A stretch of 63,217 nt of DNA from Lobulomyces angularis (Eukaryota > Chytridiomycota > Chytridiomycetes > Lobulomycetales > Lobulomycetaceae), in the NCBI GenBank assembly GCA_027604685.1, contig JADHYX010000090.1, positions 1 to 63,217 of the forward strand. The letters are read 5' to 3'. The notes beneath the pieces were generated by a model, which searched no databases, had not been told where the DNA came from, and saw only the letters and a program-made list of their open reading frames with translations. Made by a program: the position numbers and the translations under genes. Positions 1 through 12,077 of the stretch are shown here, piece by piece. How positions within the stretch are numbered: the first letter of the stretch is position 1; the number at the start of each line of letters is the position of its first letter.

Positions 1-81
1 TAAAAAAAAAAAAAAAATATATATCTAAAGATACTTAATCAAAAAATTTTTACATATATATCTCAAACTCAATAAGTATCA

Positions 82-2307
82 ATGAGTGAATTAAATTCAA
101 TTGCAGAAGGGTCAGTAGAAAAATTGGCTAATGACGAGACCAAGAAGAATAATAACATTAATAATACTGAAATTAATAAAGCGGAAGCTCCACTTTCAAT
201 ATTCATTCCAAAAAAATCTGAATCGCCTTTAAACTTAAGTCAACCTTCAATGCCATCTTTAGTAAAATCAAAGGAATCGGAGAGTAGTGGTAATATTGTT
301 GCCAGTCCAAGGATGTCGGCAGCATCAAGGACAGGAAGCGCTAAAGTTGCAACTCCAACTCCAAAAATTCGACATAGATCACAATCCACCAACAATGCTA
401 CAAATAGTACTGGCCAAAAATTTGGAAGATTAAGTTTAAAATCAAAAAAAAACAGCGATCAAAATTTTCATCAGGACCAAACCAGTAGTGCTCCAATTTT
501 TGGAAATACTGACGGTTCAAATCCAGAAATAGAGAGTCCTGGTTCCCCAAGTAGCAGACCTAGTAATGAAAATATAGAAAACAGTAGTGCTGCTTCCAGT
601 GTCAAAAGAAGTCCAAGAAGTCCAGAAAGATCTAGAATTAGCTCTTTGCTAAAAATTAGAAGTAGAGAGAGTAACAATGAAGAAAATGAGGTACTAGTGG
701 GAACCCCAGTAAAAGAAGGTCATGCAAATTATCTATTGATGTTTGATATGTTAACTGGAATAAGAATTTCGGTAATTTTTATTTCTTAAGTTAAAAATTA
801 ATACTGTTATGCAGGTTTCTAGATGTAATTCAAAAGAGAATAAACCTACAGAAGAAAAGCTAGAGTTTGTCCAGTCTCACAAAGTTGCATTTGATGAGTA
901 ATAATTTAGTGAAATTTGAAAGTTTAATTAAATATTGATTTTTCTCATTTCTATTATATAACATAAGGTCTGGGCAAGAAGTAACACCAAGAACTGACTA
1001 TGATTTTAAATTCAAAGATTACGCCCCTTGGATCTTTAAAAAGATTAGGGATATTTTTCATGTAGAATCGTCAGATTATCTAGTAAAGAAAAATTAAAAA
1101 AAAAAAACGTTTTAAAATACTCAAAATTTACTTAATTGTTAATTTATAGGCTTCCTTAACAGGAAAATATGTTTTAAGTGAACTTGGTAGTCCTGGAAAA
1201 TCGGGAAGTTTCTTTTACTTTTCTTCGGATTATAGATTTATAATAAAAACTATTCATCACAGCGAGCACATATTTATGAGAAAAAAATTGAAACAGTATT
1301 ATAATGTACGTAAAAAAACCAAGAAGAAACATTTATTAAAACTATGATAAAAAAAAAAAATAGCATGTTAAGGATAATCCTGATACACTACTTTCAAGAA
1401 TTTTGGGATTGCATAGAGTAAAGTTACCAGGAAATAAAAAAATTCATTTTGTTGTAATGGGGAACGTATTTCCAGCTCATAAGGATATCCATGAGATATA
1501 TGACTTGAAGGGTTCAACAATTGGAAGAGTATTTAATGAAGAAGAAGCATTAAAAAACCCTGCTTCTGTATTAAAAGATATAAATTGGATTAATAGAAAA
1601 CAAAATTTACAGTTCGGTCCAACCAAAAAAAAAACTTTAATAAACCAAATGGAAAAAGATGTTAAGGTAATTAAATAAAAATAACTCAAATATTTATAAC
1701 TTTTTTTAAACAGTACCTACAAGATAATCAAATTATGGACTATTCACTTCTAATTGGAATTCATGACATGGTGAAAGGAAACAAAGAACTATTAAGAGAA
1801 AAGTCGTTGCAAGTAGTAGATGTGAGTTGCACTTTTTTAACTTGTTTTTTATATGCATAAATACACAACTAATTACTAAACTATTAGGAACCGATAGTAT
1901 CCGATAACCAGACTGATGCAACACCAGTAAGAAAACCAACTTTAAAGCGAAACACACAGAAACAAAAGCGACTGCGAACAGTATCAGATCCTGTTCTATT
2001 AACTCCTATAAACAGCAAACTTAGTAGCAACTTACCACCAGAAAGGAAGTATTGTACATTTTACCAGGATTTTGGAGGATATCAGGCAACAAACGAAGAA
2101 GATGTTATTAGACCTATTGTTTACTACATTGGAATAATTGACATTTTTACACATTACAATTATAAAAAAAAAGCAGAAACATATTTTAGAAGTCTAAGTA
2201 ATGACTCAAAAAAGATAAGTAGTGTAAAACCTAAATTTTATGGTGAAAGGTTTTTAAAATTTATGAAAAATAGTATATCAGAAAAAAATCCAGTTTTTAT
2301 TTTTTAA
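82..2307 (+). CDS. MSS4: Phosphatidylinositol-4-phosphate 5-kinase (PIP5K, Mss4/Its3 type)
   Basis: Makes PI(4,5)P2 from PI4P at the plasma membrane, controlling actin, endocytosis and cell-wall signalling. The first exon (82-771) encodes about 230 Ser/Pro/Asn-rich, probably disordered residues. Later exons carry the kinase core: the Gly-rich loop [11 protein letters not shown], the ATP-binding lysine in [11 protein letters not shown], then [22 protein letters not shown], the catalytic-loop equivalent [11 protein letters not shown], and the DFG-equivalent [12 protein letters not shown] lysine pair in [11 protein letters not shown] lies in the membrane-binding activation loop. Joins were checked in frame: 771 to 815, and DE to SGQEV across the next intron. 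All expected core motifs are present, so the enzyme should be active. The family is clear; Mss4-type assignment follows from the core and fungal context. Confidence 0.93.
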
Positions 2308-2984
2308 TAAAGAAACCACATGAATGATTAAAAGATTAATTTTATAAATATTTAATTCAAAGATGAAATGAAGTTTATGCTTTTTTGTGTTTGTTTGCAA
2401 ATTTTTTTTTAATGTTAACCTATGTCTTGCTTCTTTTTTCAAGTACAACTTATGAGTGAAGTTATCACATTTATATTTAATCTTTAAAAAAATTTTATTT
2501 AAAAACCATCACAATGGCTAGTTCACCTTTTTAAAACTTTCACAACATCTGAAAAAAAAATGAAACTAAATCTAATTAAACCAAAATCAGACAGTCTATG
2601 ATGATCAAAAATTAAAAATTAACTTAATTTTTTTTTTGTCATTTTTTTAGTTGTAATTAATTAGTTTTTTCAAGTAAAGATACCAGGGTATTGAATTTTT
2701 TGTTGATTGGTTATATCAAAAAAAAAAAAAAAAAATTCAGAAACAATTTTAATTTATCGAAAACTAGTTTATGGTATCTAAAAAAAAAATTTGTAAACGC
2801 AATCGAATAATTTTAGGACCATTAGCATTGACTTCTGGTAAAAAAAATACATCATTTTTGTATGTAATAATTCTATTTTTATATAAAGTTGACAGCATTT
2901 ACAATGTATCGAAATAAAAAAATGAAAGAAAACTAAATCAATGAATTATAAAATAATTAATAACCAAAATTTTATTTTATCTAG
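2308..2984. other. AT-rich spacer, with possible first exon of the next gene
   Basis: Mostly A/T homopolymer runs following the kinase stop. A short segment at 2816-2836 is flanked by an acceptor-like ttttag and a donor-like gtaaaa. It could be an early exon of the downstream gene: joined to an acceptor just before 2995 it stays in frame. I could not connect it to a start codon. Nothing else is evident. Confidence 0.4.
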
Positions 2985-4906
2985 AGTACAACAGATGGAT
3001 TGAAAAGCAACCTCAAAAATAAAGACTTCAATCCTAAACATCCAGATAAAAAAATAATAAAAAAAAAATATAAAGTCAAACTAAAACCAATAGAAATAAA
3101 AAAAAATGCCCATCGAAAAGAATTGTCAAATTCGATTTTAAAAGTTTTTGACCCACAAAATCAGCTAGTAGATGCACAGGAACACTACAGATATTTTAAA
3201 GAAAAGTATGAACATATAATGGAAAATCTAGGAGAGCCCGAAGATTTAATTGTAATAAAAATAAATAAATATATTTTAAAGCATTATATTTTTTATTTAT
3301 TCTAGAACAGAAATGAATTTATTAGTGAAAAATTAAAAACTACGAAAAGTTGCAGGACAAAAATGCTGTTAAATGCTAAAGTAAATAAGGATTTGTTTAG
3401 TAGCCAAGTGTCTAAATTAAATGCTGACAATGCATTTGGTAGACCAAAAAAATTTTTTATTTTTCCTCGTTTACACTAACATTTAAAAAATCTCTCTAGG
3501 AATAAAGAACTACTATTTAGAACCACTCTTGACATTTAATGATGCAATTGGAATAAACAAAGAACGTAAATTGCAATTATTGGATCGCGAACAACTGGAA
3601 ATTGACAGTCTACCTATACAACTTGATGAATCTGACGATGACGACTTTACTCAAATATCCTCCGATTTTAAAAAAAGTCTAATAATTAAGCAAATTTCAA
3701 ACAGAAGCATCCATGAAGAAGAGGAAGAAGGAAAGAATATTATTGATTATGAAAAAATGATATCTCAAAACACTGGAATTCAAAAGGAGGATAAGTCAAA
3801 GGTCGATACTCCAAAGGCTGATACAAAAGCGTACTCATATGAAAACCTACTTTCTTCTTTGGATAAAAATATAGAAAATACTCCAGACTATGGAGCCAGA
3901 TCGTTACTTCCTAACATTAATCCTAATTCATGTAACTATTTACTCTTGTTTAATTAATCTTTTATTTATTCTTTGTAATTTAGTGGTAATAATTTAATTA
4001 AATTTTAGGTAGTTAATTGTCTTCTTTTTTGAAGCTTGCAAAGTTGACGATGCCAGGAAATAAAGGAAAATATTTTGTAGCGAGTCAAGGAGAGGATAGA
4101 ATTAAAGGAATGATAGCAATGATATTTGCAGACAAGCTCATCAACACTGATGAACGGAGGTGATTTAAACTATGAACAGCGTTCAATAAATTAAAATTTT
4201 ACAAGATGTAAAGAACTTTTAGGTGGTATGGCTCAAAAGTTGCAGTTGGAAGGTGTGAGTCTAGCTGAACTGATGCACAATCCGCTATTAAATACCGGTA
4301 AAGTGGTGGAAACAGCATCTGCACAACAAAGCATTCAAATAGATTCAACCAGGGTTAAAAAAGAAGAGGTTAACACAATTACATCTTTCGTTAAACTAAA
4401 GGAAGAAACTAGAAAAGTATCAAATTTGGGAAAACTAAGAAAAAATGTTCGAGGGTATGATACAATTTTTAGTATTTTACCAAACTCTTCATTTACTCTG
4501 GTAATTTTAGCATAAAAGCGTTAAATTTATTTAAAGGAATGCATAATAAAGAAGTGAAAGAGAAAGTTGAAGATCCTCAAGAAGAAGAAAATCAAGAGGA
4601 AATAAATGAAGCTGAAGAGAATAATGTTGAGGATAAGGAGGATGTAACTCTAAACATTATTCCATTCAGCAGTGTCGAAGATCATTCTGAGCTAGAATAT
4701 ATACCACAAAAAAAATTCGGTTCAAAAAGAGAAGAAATCCGGAAATGGGAACGTACGATTATTAAATAAAAAAATTTAGTTTTATTTTTGTTTTAGCTCT
4801 GACTATGGATACAGTTGTAGGAAAAACAATTTTTCGCAGTAATTATTTTTCTGCAAATAATTTCACTATTCCTAATTTTACAGATTACTTTGAGTTTGAA
4901 AATTAA
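2985..4906 (+). CDS. Unrecognised acidic, coiled-coil-prone protein (multi-exon, 5' end unresolved)
   Basis: Several exons join in frame: about 2985-3252, 3306-3439, 3500-3931, 4223-4456, 4537-4754 and a terminal exon ending at 4906. The product is rich in Lys near the N-terminus and Asp/Glu later, with acidic runs (DESDDDD, EEEEEG) and helical, charged stretches. No signal peptide, membrane span or catalytic motif is visible. The start codon is not resolved because the first exon opens at an acceptor. A further open segment at 4035-4159 has splice signals but breaks the frame if included, while skipping it keeps the frame. No family is recognised. It follows the PIP5K gene on the same strand. 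Confidence 0.55.
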
Positions 4907-5185
4907 ATTGATGTATATTTAAGCTAAATTCAAAACTGTACACTAAAAAAACAAAATATAATAAACAAACAACCAAATTTATTTTGGGAAAAATGAAAGG
5001 TTAAGTATACAAGTTTAAGTTGAATACAATTATATAACCTATTTGCTTTTAAAAAACCTTCTGTTTCTTTTTACCAATATTATTGGTTTTATTTGATTTT
5101 GGAAAATTTTAAATAATTTTTAATAAAAAAATTTTTGCGCCTTTCCAAATTTTAAAGTGTAAAAAAAATTAAAAACGTTGATAAA

Positions 5186-6204
5186 ATGCAAGAATATGCA
5201 ACTGACTTTCTTTCTCTAGTCTTACTTTTAGAAACTTCATCTGCAGCTGGATTTTTCGTTTACAAAGGTTTAGAAAAATACAAGCCAGCGTATTTAAAGA
5301 CTCTCAAGAAAAAAATTTCTTTTTCTCATGACAATAAACAAAACGATTCAATAAAAAACTTTGAAATTGAATCTCACAATAGTTTAATTGAGGAAATTTT
5401 ACAAAATTATTGCAATAAAAAAAAACTGGATCAAGACTATTGGCGTTACAAACATCATGTTTATAGAGTTTATAATTTGGCTATTATGCAAGCAAGGTAT
5501 AAAATTCTAACTAAAATTATTTAATTAGATATAATCTAGTGAGTTTGGTCCTGTAAGTAAAATTGAAAAGGAAAAGTTGGCTGTTAGCGCTGCATTTCAT
5601 GATATGGTATGTAAAGCTTCATCAGAATCACTTTTCTTATTTTTCAGGGTTTTTGGTCAAAGAATACAAACATTTTTGACATTTGTGATTTTAGCATAGG
5701 TAAATTATTTAATATTTATTGACTTTATTCTTCGTCTTTTTTAATTTCTTCCATTATTATTTTTTTTTTTAAAATTTTTATTATTTTATATTTGAATTCT
5801 AAGAATTGGCAAGAAGCTGGTTAGTAAAACATGGAAGAAATAAAGTTTTTGAGGAGACGATCATATCCATAATCAAGAGCCATCATCATAGTAAAAAGAA
5901 GTTAAATGAAGACTCAAAAGATATCCTTTTAATAAAGTGGTTTAAAACTGCCCATGAAATCGATTTAAGTTGCGGTTTAAAAACTTTTGGTTATAATCAA
6001 GCCGACATTAATAGATGCCGTCAATCCTTTCCAGAGCTAAGCTTTTTTAGAGTTCTCATTTTTAGATCTTTTGAAAAGGTATTCGATTTATTTTCACATT
6101 TTTATTGTTTGTTTTTTTTTTTTTAGGTATTGAGGATGCCTTTTGATTTGTTAAAATTGATTCCTAAATTTATTATGAAAAATCTTGCAATTAAAGCATT
6201 GTAA
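5186..6204 (+). CDS. HD-domain protein (putative metal-dependent phosphohydrolase)
   Basis: Exons join in frame across small introns: QARY/SEFGP, FHDM/GFWSK, FSIE/LARSW and FEK/VLRMP. The core shows spaced His/Asp residues typical of HD domains: YKHHVYRVYNLA (first His), SAAFHD (the HD pair), and IIKSHHHSKKK followed by HEIDLS (candidate His and Asp further on). This pattern suggests a nucleotide or phosphate-ester hydrolase of the HD superfamily, but no substrate can be inferred. The N-terminus (about residues 7-30) is fairly hydrophobic and could be a weak membrane segment. Product about 260 residues. Family-level call only. Confidence 0.6.
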
Positions 6205-6399
6205 AAAATAATGAAATGATTTCCTATTTTTTCGCGTATTTATTTAATTTTTAAAATTATTTATTTTAGATCAATAGCAATATATCTTTTTGAAATAGAT
6301 TTATTTTTTTTTTGTTAAAAAATAGAAAAATGAAAAAAAGTAAAATAAAAAAAATAAATATTTTTTTCCTTTTTTTTTTGTATTTTTCTAAAAAGTAAT

Positions 6400-9300
6400 C
6401 TATTTTGTAATTTTATATTCTACTTCTTCGATGACAATTTTTTTTAATAACCCAACCAGAGTTTCAAGGGCATCAGCGGTTCTACCGATGTGGTTCTCAA
6501 TATTTTCAAGTCTTTTATCTAAAAAGGTTAAATCTTGATTCATGATACCACCAACTCCAGCCACATTACTAGAAACTGAACCTGGAACTGATTTTACATT
6601 TTCTGTAACTGCTTCAACATCATCAAATTCGTCATCAGTAATTATTTCTCTTTTTTCTTCTTCTTTTAAGATAGGAAATTGAATCTTTTCTTCAGCTAAT
6701 TTGATTTCTTTTGTTTTTGTACTACTGGCGTAATTTGGTATGGGAATATATCCTAAAACTGCTTTAGTCTTTGTTTCATAAAAACTTCCTTGAGTTATTA
6801 GTACCTTTATTGCGTACACACTATCCAAGACATAATTAAATAGGTGTATAGAAAATGAGTTTCATACCGTTGACAATTAGTATCAATCAATGCCCAAAGA
6901 TTTCCTTTAAAAATTCCATCAGAATCCTCGTATTTTCTATCAATTTCAACCTCAGTTACATTCAACCTCTTGCCTTTAAAAACCAAACTATCTAAGTCAT
7001 TTTTATTAAGCGAACAGTTGATTTTAGAAAACTCTACTAAAGTAGTATCATTGTTTCCAAATTCCTTAACTTTAACTTTTTCAATATAACTTTGAAATAA
7101 ATTTTCATCATCTAGTCTAAAATTGTATTCTGTGTCAGTATCTGTTTCAAGATCTTTTTGTTTGTAAGGTTTGTATACGTATTCCAGAACGTGTGAAGCT
7201 GTATCTCCTTCCAAACCTATACAGATGGTGGTTAACAATACTTTGAAATGTAACTAAAAACCTTTTACGAGAAATTTCAATCTTAATGGTCTGTGCCTTG
7301 CGTTTACACTTTTATCCCACCACCTTAATTGAGGAATTTTGTCATTTGGGTCTCTTTCTATATAGCAACTCCATTCAACTTGAACACTAGAAATTTTTTA
7401 TTTTTAATAAAATAATCATTAATGTTACCTTTTTTTTGGAGGAACCTCCAATGGAAAATCACTTTCAATTTTAAAATTACTAGTTTTAGTGTACTCTTTA
7501 ACTCCAACATATCTGTAAAAGTTTTCTATTTTGGAAATAATCATTGCTTCTGTTGGATTTTTATTGAATATTGCAAACTTTCCGTTAAAAAAGTCTCCTT
7601 CATAGTTTGCCAATTTCTTAAATAATAGTAAAAAAAAAATGTTTATTAAGTTTGTTTTTTCTGTTGCAATAAGACTTACTGAATTTGCTAGTATTGAACA
7701 GTGTTCATCTGGTAAAACAATAATAGGAAATTCGGATGAATTTAAAGTTTTAAAAGTCCTTGGTTCTCTAATTTGAGTATCTGAAAAGAAACCTCCAACT
7801 GAAATAGTTTTAGGTAAATTGTAACTACTCTTAGGATTAAAAGACTCCCAGGATTGCTGAATATTTTCGAGCTTTATCAACTCAAAGTTAGCTGGGTTAA
7901 ATTTATATTCATGAATAGTGAGCTTTTCAAAGGAAGTTACTTTAGCAGAAACCCTAATAATGTTCACAATATTGTTGCTGTCTAAAACCCATTCAGCCTT
8001 AGTAAAATAATCCATACACTTCATACTACCATCAAAAATACTCAAGCTACGTTTTTTAAGCATAATCATTTGATCTTGAATTGCTGCTAAATCAGCAACG
8101 GTGATGAATCCCATATAATACGAGTTTAAATCATCAAAAAAATTCCCAAATTTTAAAAAGAGTATTGGTTCATGGACTAGAGAAGCCCTAGTTTTCCAAC
8201 GAAGAAGTTTCCCAAGACTCCATTCTTGCTTGAATTCTCCCTGAAGGTAATCAACTAGTTCAAACGTTTCCCAAGTATCTACTGTATCACTATAGTTGGA
8301 AATATCGCTAAGTATTTGAAAATAATTCCCATAACGTAGCTTATTGTGATGCTTATTAGTATGTTTCCATTTTTGGCAAGGAAATTCTGCTGTTTTTCCA
8401 CAACATCGATGAATTTTACCTCCATAAGAAGCTGCAGAATGAAAATTGCAGCTGCCTTCAGCATTAGTTGCTTCGCGATAATCCTAATATATATAAAATT
8501 TTTTATTACATTAAACTTTTTACCGCGTCACATTGAACACATTTAAGAATTTGTTCCTTTTCAAGAGCAGTTAATGTAGCAGCTAAGTCTTTAAGTCCAT
8601 CAGCGACGGCACTGCTCATTTCGCCTTTAAGCTTTAAAAATGAATCAATTTTCATTGAAATAAAAAAACTAATAAATAATATACCATCTTGGAAAGTTCT
8701 TCGTTATTTTTTTGTAACATGTCGCCAATGTTTTGATTCAACTCTTGAATAATTCCTTCAGGAACTTCAACATTAATGTTTTTAGCAAACTCTGCAATTA
8801 ATTCTGGATTGTTCTTGATATTATCAAATCCACCCTTTGCTTTTAAAAACTTTTCCGCTTCTTCATCTTCCGAATCTTTTGGTAAAGCATTAGTTATTAC
8901 ACTAATCTGGCTCGTTTGTTGAATCTGTAAGGTAAACATCAAATCTTTTGAAACTTCTTCAATAGATTTACAGCAAGAAACGAATTTTTCTTTATTTCCT
9001 CTATAAAAAGTAAAATTATCAATTCATTGCGGAAAATTCACTTTTTTTTACGTATTTAATCGCCTTGACAAGGCATTCTGTTTTCGATAAATTTTAATCA
9101 ATGAAGCAGAATCTTCTAAAACTCCTGCCATTTTATTTACTACTGCTTCAACAGTTGACTCTAGTTTTACCTTTTTTAGAACCTCTAAATTTTGTACCAT
9201 AAAATTTATTCTTTCTAAAAGGTTATTACACTTTGCATCAGCTTCTCTTGCCTTTGCTTCAATTGAAATTATGACTTGCAATACAGAAAATATTGGAGCA

Positions 9301-9720
9301 ACAAATGGGATAGTTGAACCAATATCTGCCAAAATTTTGTTTTTAACTAAAAAAACGTTTTGTAATAAATTTATACTATACCTAACACATTTTTTGCAAT
9401 ACTCATGGTCTGTATTAAAATAGGATTGCTAATCGTAAATTTAAATGAAACCTTTTTTTTATGATTACATGTTACCTTTCACCAAAAATTTGTTTTGCTC
9501 CACTAGTCAACAAGTCAAACTTTCCTTTTGCAGCAGTATAATCATCAAACGATTTGGAAGCAGCATCTAACCCTTTTTCGTACAAGTTTTCCTGTGAAAT
9601 AAGAGATTAAATTATTATTTTTTTCCTTAAAATTAGTTTTACAGTTATTGACTTTTTTATTCCACCAGCGTTTAAATTCTCAAAAGATATTTTTTTTTCT
9701 ATATCTCTAAAATCTGACAT
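6400..9720 (-). CDS. HeLo/MLKL-like helical-bundle protein with Cys/His zinc cluster
   Basis: Starts at MSDFRDIEKK (ATG at 9718-9720) and spans roughly ten short exons. Around residues 75-170 lies a helical region (IGSTIPFVAPIFSVLQVI, AKCNNLLERINFMVQNL, SRRLNT) that resembles the N-terminal four-helix domain of MLKL and fungal HeLo-like proteins, which act at membranes in regulated cell death. A Cys/His cluster follows at about residues 305-360: CVQC, GSCNFHS, RCCGK, PCQKWKH, HH. It recalls CHORD-type zinc binding. The rest is beta-rich and ends in a short coiled segment at FLDKRLENIENHIG. No kinase or NACHT module is visible. The last join (CQR to VYAIKV) was verified. The architecture is seen directly; the cell-death role is inference from fold resemblance. 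Confidence 0.6.
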
Positions 9721-10100
9721 TTACTAAAATATTTGATTTTATTTTATTTTTTTAATTATTAAATCGTTTTTTATATCTACAATATTTTTAGTTCTGTTTT
9801 ATTTTTTTAGGCGGCAGGGCTCTTTTTCCACCAAATTCAACAACAACAATGGCAACCTTCACAAACATAAATTTAGCTTGATGGCAATATAGGTAACTTT
9901 TTACTTTAGCACAGAAAATCTTCTTCTTATTATATTTTAAGTTTGAGATAAAAAAAAAAGACAAAAATCTGTATATATTTCTCTTCTTTTGAGTTAAGTT
10001 AAATTATTTTTATAATGTAAAAAGATTTTGGTTGATTAAAAAGAAAAATGATTAAGAAAAACTTGTAAAGACAGGTTAGAAATTGGAAAGATTTGTTTCT
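9721..10100. other. Spacer between two minus-strand genes
   Basis: Upstream of the HeLo-like gene and downstream of the bZIP stop. A GC-richer patch near 9810-9880 has no convincing ORF. Nothing else is seen. Confidence 0.5.
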
Positions 10101-10756
10101 TCATTGATATCCCAACCTCCTATAAAGGTCTTCTACACTTTGGAAAAAAAAAAGGAAATTTAATATTTATCAATAAAATTTAATTACATCAAGTTCATTT
10201 CTATTTCTCTCTTTATCCAATTGGATTTTTCTTTTTCCAACACGATTATTCTTTCCTAATTATTTTTTTAGCAAAAGTATGCAAATAAAAAGTATATGTT
10301 TTTTACATTTAACTCATAATTTAAGTTTCTTAAAAAAATAATATCGTTATTTAATTTTTCAAAACTTTCTTTTTTTTTTTTTCTACACCTTTGAGCACTT
10401 TCAGTGTTTCTAATTTTTTAAGTTATTTTTACATAAAAAAATTTTTTAAACCTTTTCCTCTTTTGTATAACTTTTTCATCCTCTACTTTTTTAGTAGTTT
10501 CTATTGCTGTATTGTCACAATCATTTTTTACAATCATACTGTTGATACTATTGATGTTAAAATCGCTATTATAGTTGTTGTTTATATGTGGTGTTAGTGA
10601 AAGTGAAGAAGCAGAGCCATATTTGGGAGCTGATTGAAACCCAAAAAACTGGTCAAAGTTTAGATTATTTGAAACCAGCTGAGAGTTGAAATAACTTGTG
10701 CTTAAAGGAAGAAGCGGCTGCTTTTCGTATTTTCGGTAAGACATTTTTACATTCAT
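10101..10756 (-). CDS. bZIP transcription factor (four exons, 170 residues)
   Basis: Reconstructed by eye from exons 10452-10756, 10307-10409, 10188-10255 and 10101-10137 on the minus strand. These total 513 nt, in frame, with 42-51 nt introns. The second exon encodes a basic region with the invariant spacing Asn-x7-Arg (NTESAQRCR), nine residues to the first Leu, then Leu every seven residues four times (EKL, IFL, YEL, IVL). The last two zipper positions only appear when the second intron is spliced. The N-terminal half is Ser/Asn/Tyr-rich, as in activation regions. It should bind DNA as a dimer in the nucleus. The subfamily (Atf/Gcn4-like or other) is not certain. Confidence 0.82.
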
Positions 10757-10962
10757 GTAGGTGAGTTGTAGAATTGACAATATACTGTTCTTCGTACATG
10801 AAAAATGGATTTAATTTGTCAACTGCTGTACTCTTAAATTAATATAATCATGTTCGAAAATATTGTTCTAATTTTTTTAAAAAAAAATTGTTCTATATTT
10901 TACAGCAACACACTATAGAAAATTCATTTAATATACATTTTTTAATTTTTTTTTTATTAATT

Positions 10963-11962
10963 TCAAAATTGCAATTTTTCTAAAAATTTTGTTCTGGCTC
11001 TTTTCGGTGTATTTACAAAATCCATATTGTTGTTTTCTTTGTTAGAATGGTTAACACCAAAATTAGATAGGTTGCTTTCCAAATCCTCTTCATCGTCTCT
11101 TCTCAAAACTCCAAGATCATCCAATACTTCTTGGTCTCGTTCCAATCTATGACCTAGTTCAGATATAATCTAATATTTATAGTATAAACCTCTATATTTT
11201 TTTTAATGAAATCGAAATTACCTCGTTATATTCATTAAATACATTTTTAATATCATCAATATCCTCTTTTATTCCAATATCTTCCAAATTTTTGAATCCC
11301 AAATTATTTTTATTTTTCAAATTCTCTAAGTCATTACTCTAATACGAAGGTTGGAAGTTCCAAAATAATATAAAAAATAAATTTAAATTTTACCCAAACG
11401 TCACATAATTCCAAAGTAACTTCACTAGGTTTACTAATAATTTCTTTATTCATTTTATTTATATCTTTAATAAAATTTTTCCTTAAACTCGTTACTTTAA
11501 TTAAAGACCGATTAAAGTCATCTTGCAATTTTGAAGCCTTTGCGTTTAAATTTTCATCAAATTTTTGATACTCTGTAAACATGAAACCAAAGAATTAAAA
11601 AAATAAATAATTTTATAAAAAATATTCTTAATATTTAAATTTGCTCTTGCGCTCTTTCCTTTTTTTTTTAAGGATGTTTTAGATATTTATAGTTTAAAAA
11701 AAGAAAAACATCTAACCACTGCTACTATTTTAAAAAAAAATATTCTTATTAACATCTTACCTTCTTTTTTTTGTTCATTTTCATTTAATCCGTTAATTTT
11801 TGCATTTTTTTTTGTCAACTTCAATGTTTTTTGAAGGATCTCGTCGATTGTAACCAACTGAACTTCGTTCAGATGCCTATGTGTCTTAGAGATACCTTCT
11901 AATTCTTTCTTTAGATTTTTTGCTACAAAATTAAACTCAGATTTCGATTCAAATTCAATCAT
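10963..11962 (-). CDS. NSL1: Kinetochore MIS12-complex subunit NSL1/Mis14
   Basis: Four exons (11761-11962, 11394-11572, 11222-11338, 10963-11169) total 705 nt in frame, giving 234 residues, normal for the family. The N-terminal block resembles the Mis14 signature: a hydrophobic-acidic start (MIEFESKSEFNFVAKNL), a helix ending in KKNAKINGLNENE, and then EYQKFDENLNAKASKLQDD followed by SLRKNF, matching the family pattern of Phe-Asp-x-x-Leu-Asn and Leu-Arg. The C-terminus is basic and Asn-rich. It would link centromere chromatin to NDC80 as part of the MIS12 complex. It lies head to head with the RSC7-PHD gene, only 115 bp away. Confidence 0.75.
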
Positions 11963-12077
11963 CGTTCCTTCCTTATTAGAGTTTATTCCTTTTTTTTTTT
12001 TTTTTTTTTTTATTCTGAAAAAATTTTTTTAATTTTTTTTTTTTTTTTAACAGAGGTTTTTATTTAAAAATTTTTTA

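Noticed and set aside
1..81. A/T homopolymer start of the window as a telomere
   Set aside because: No telomeric repeat unit; it is ordinary AT-rich upstream DNA of the kinase gene.
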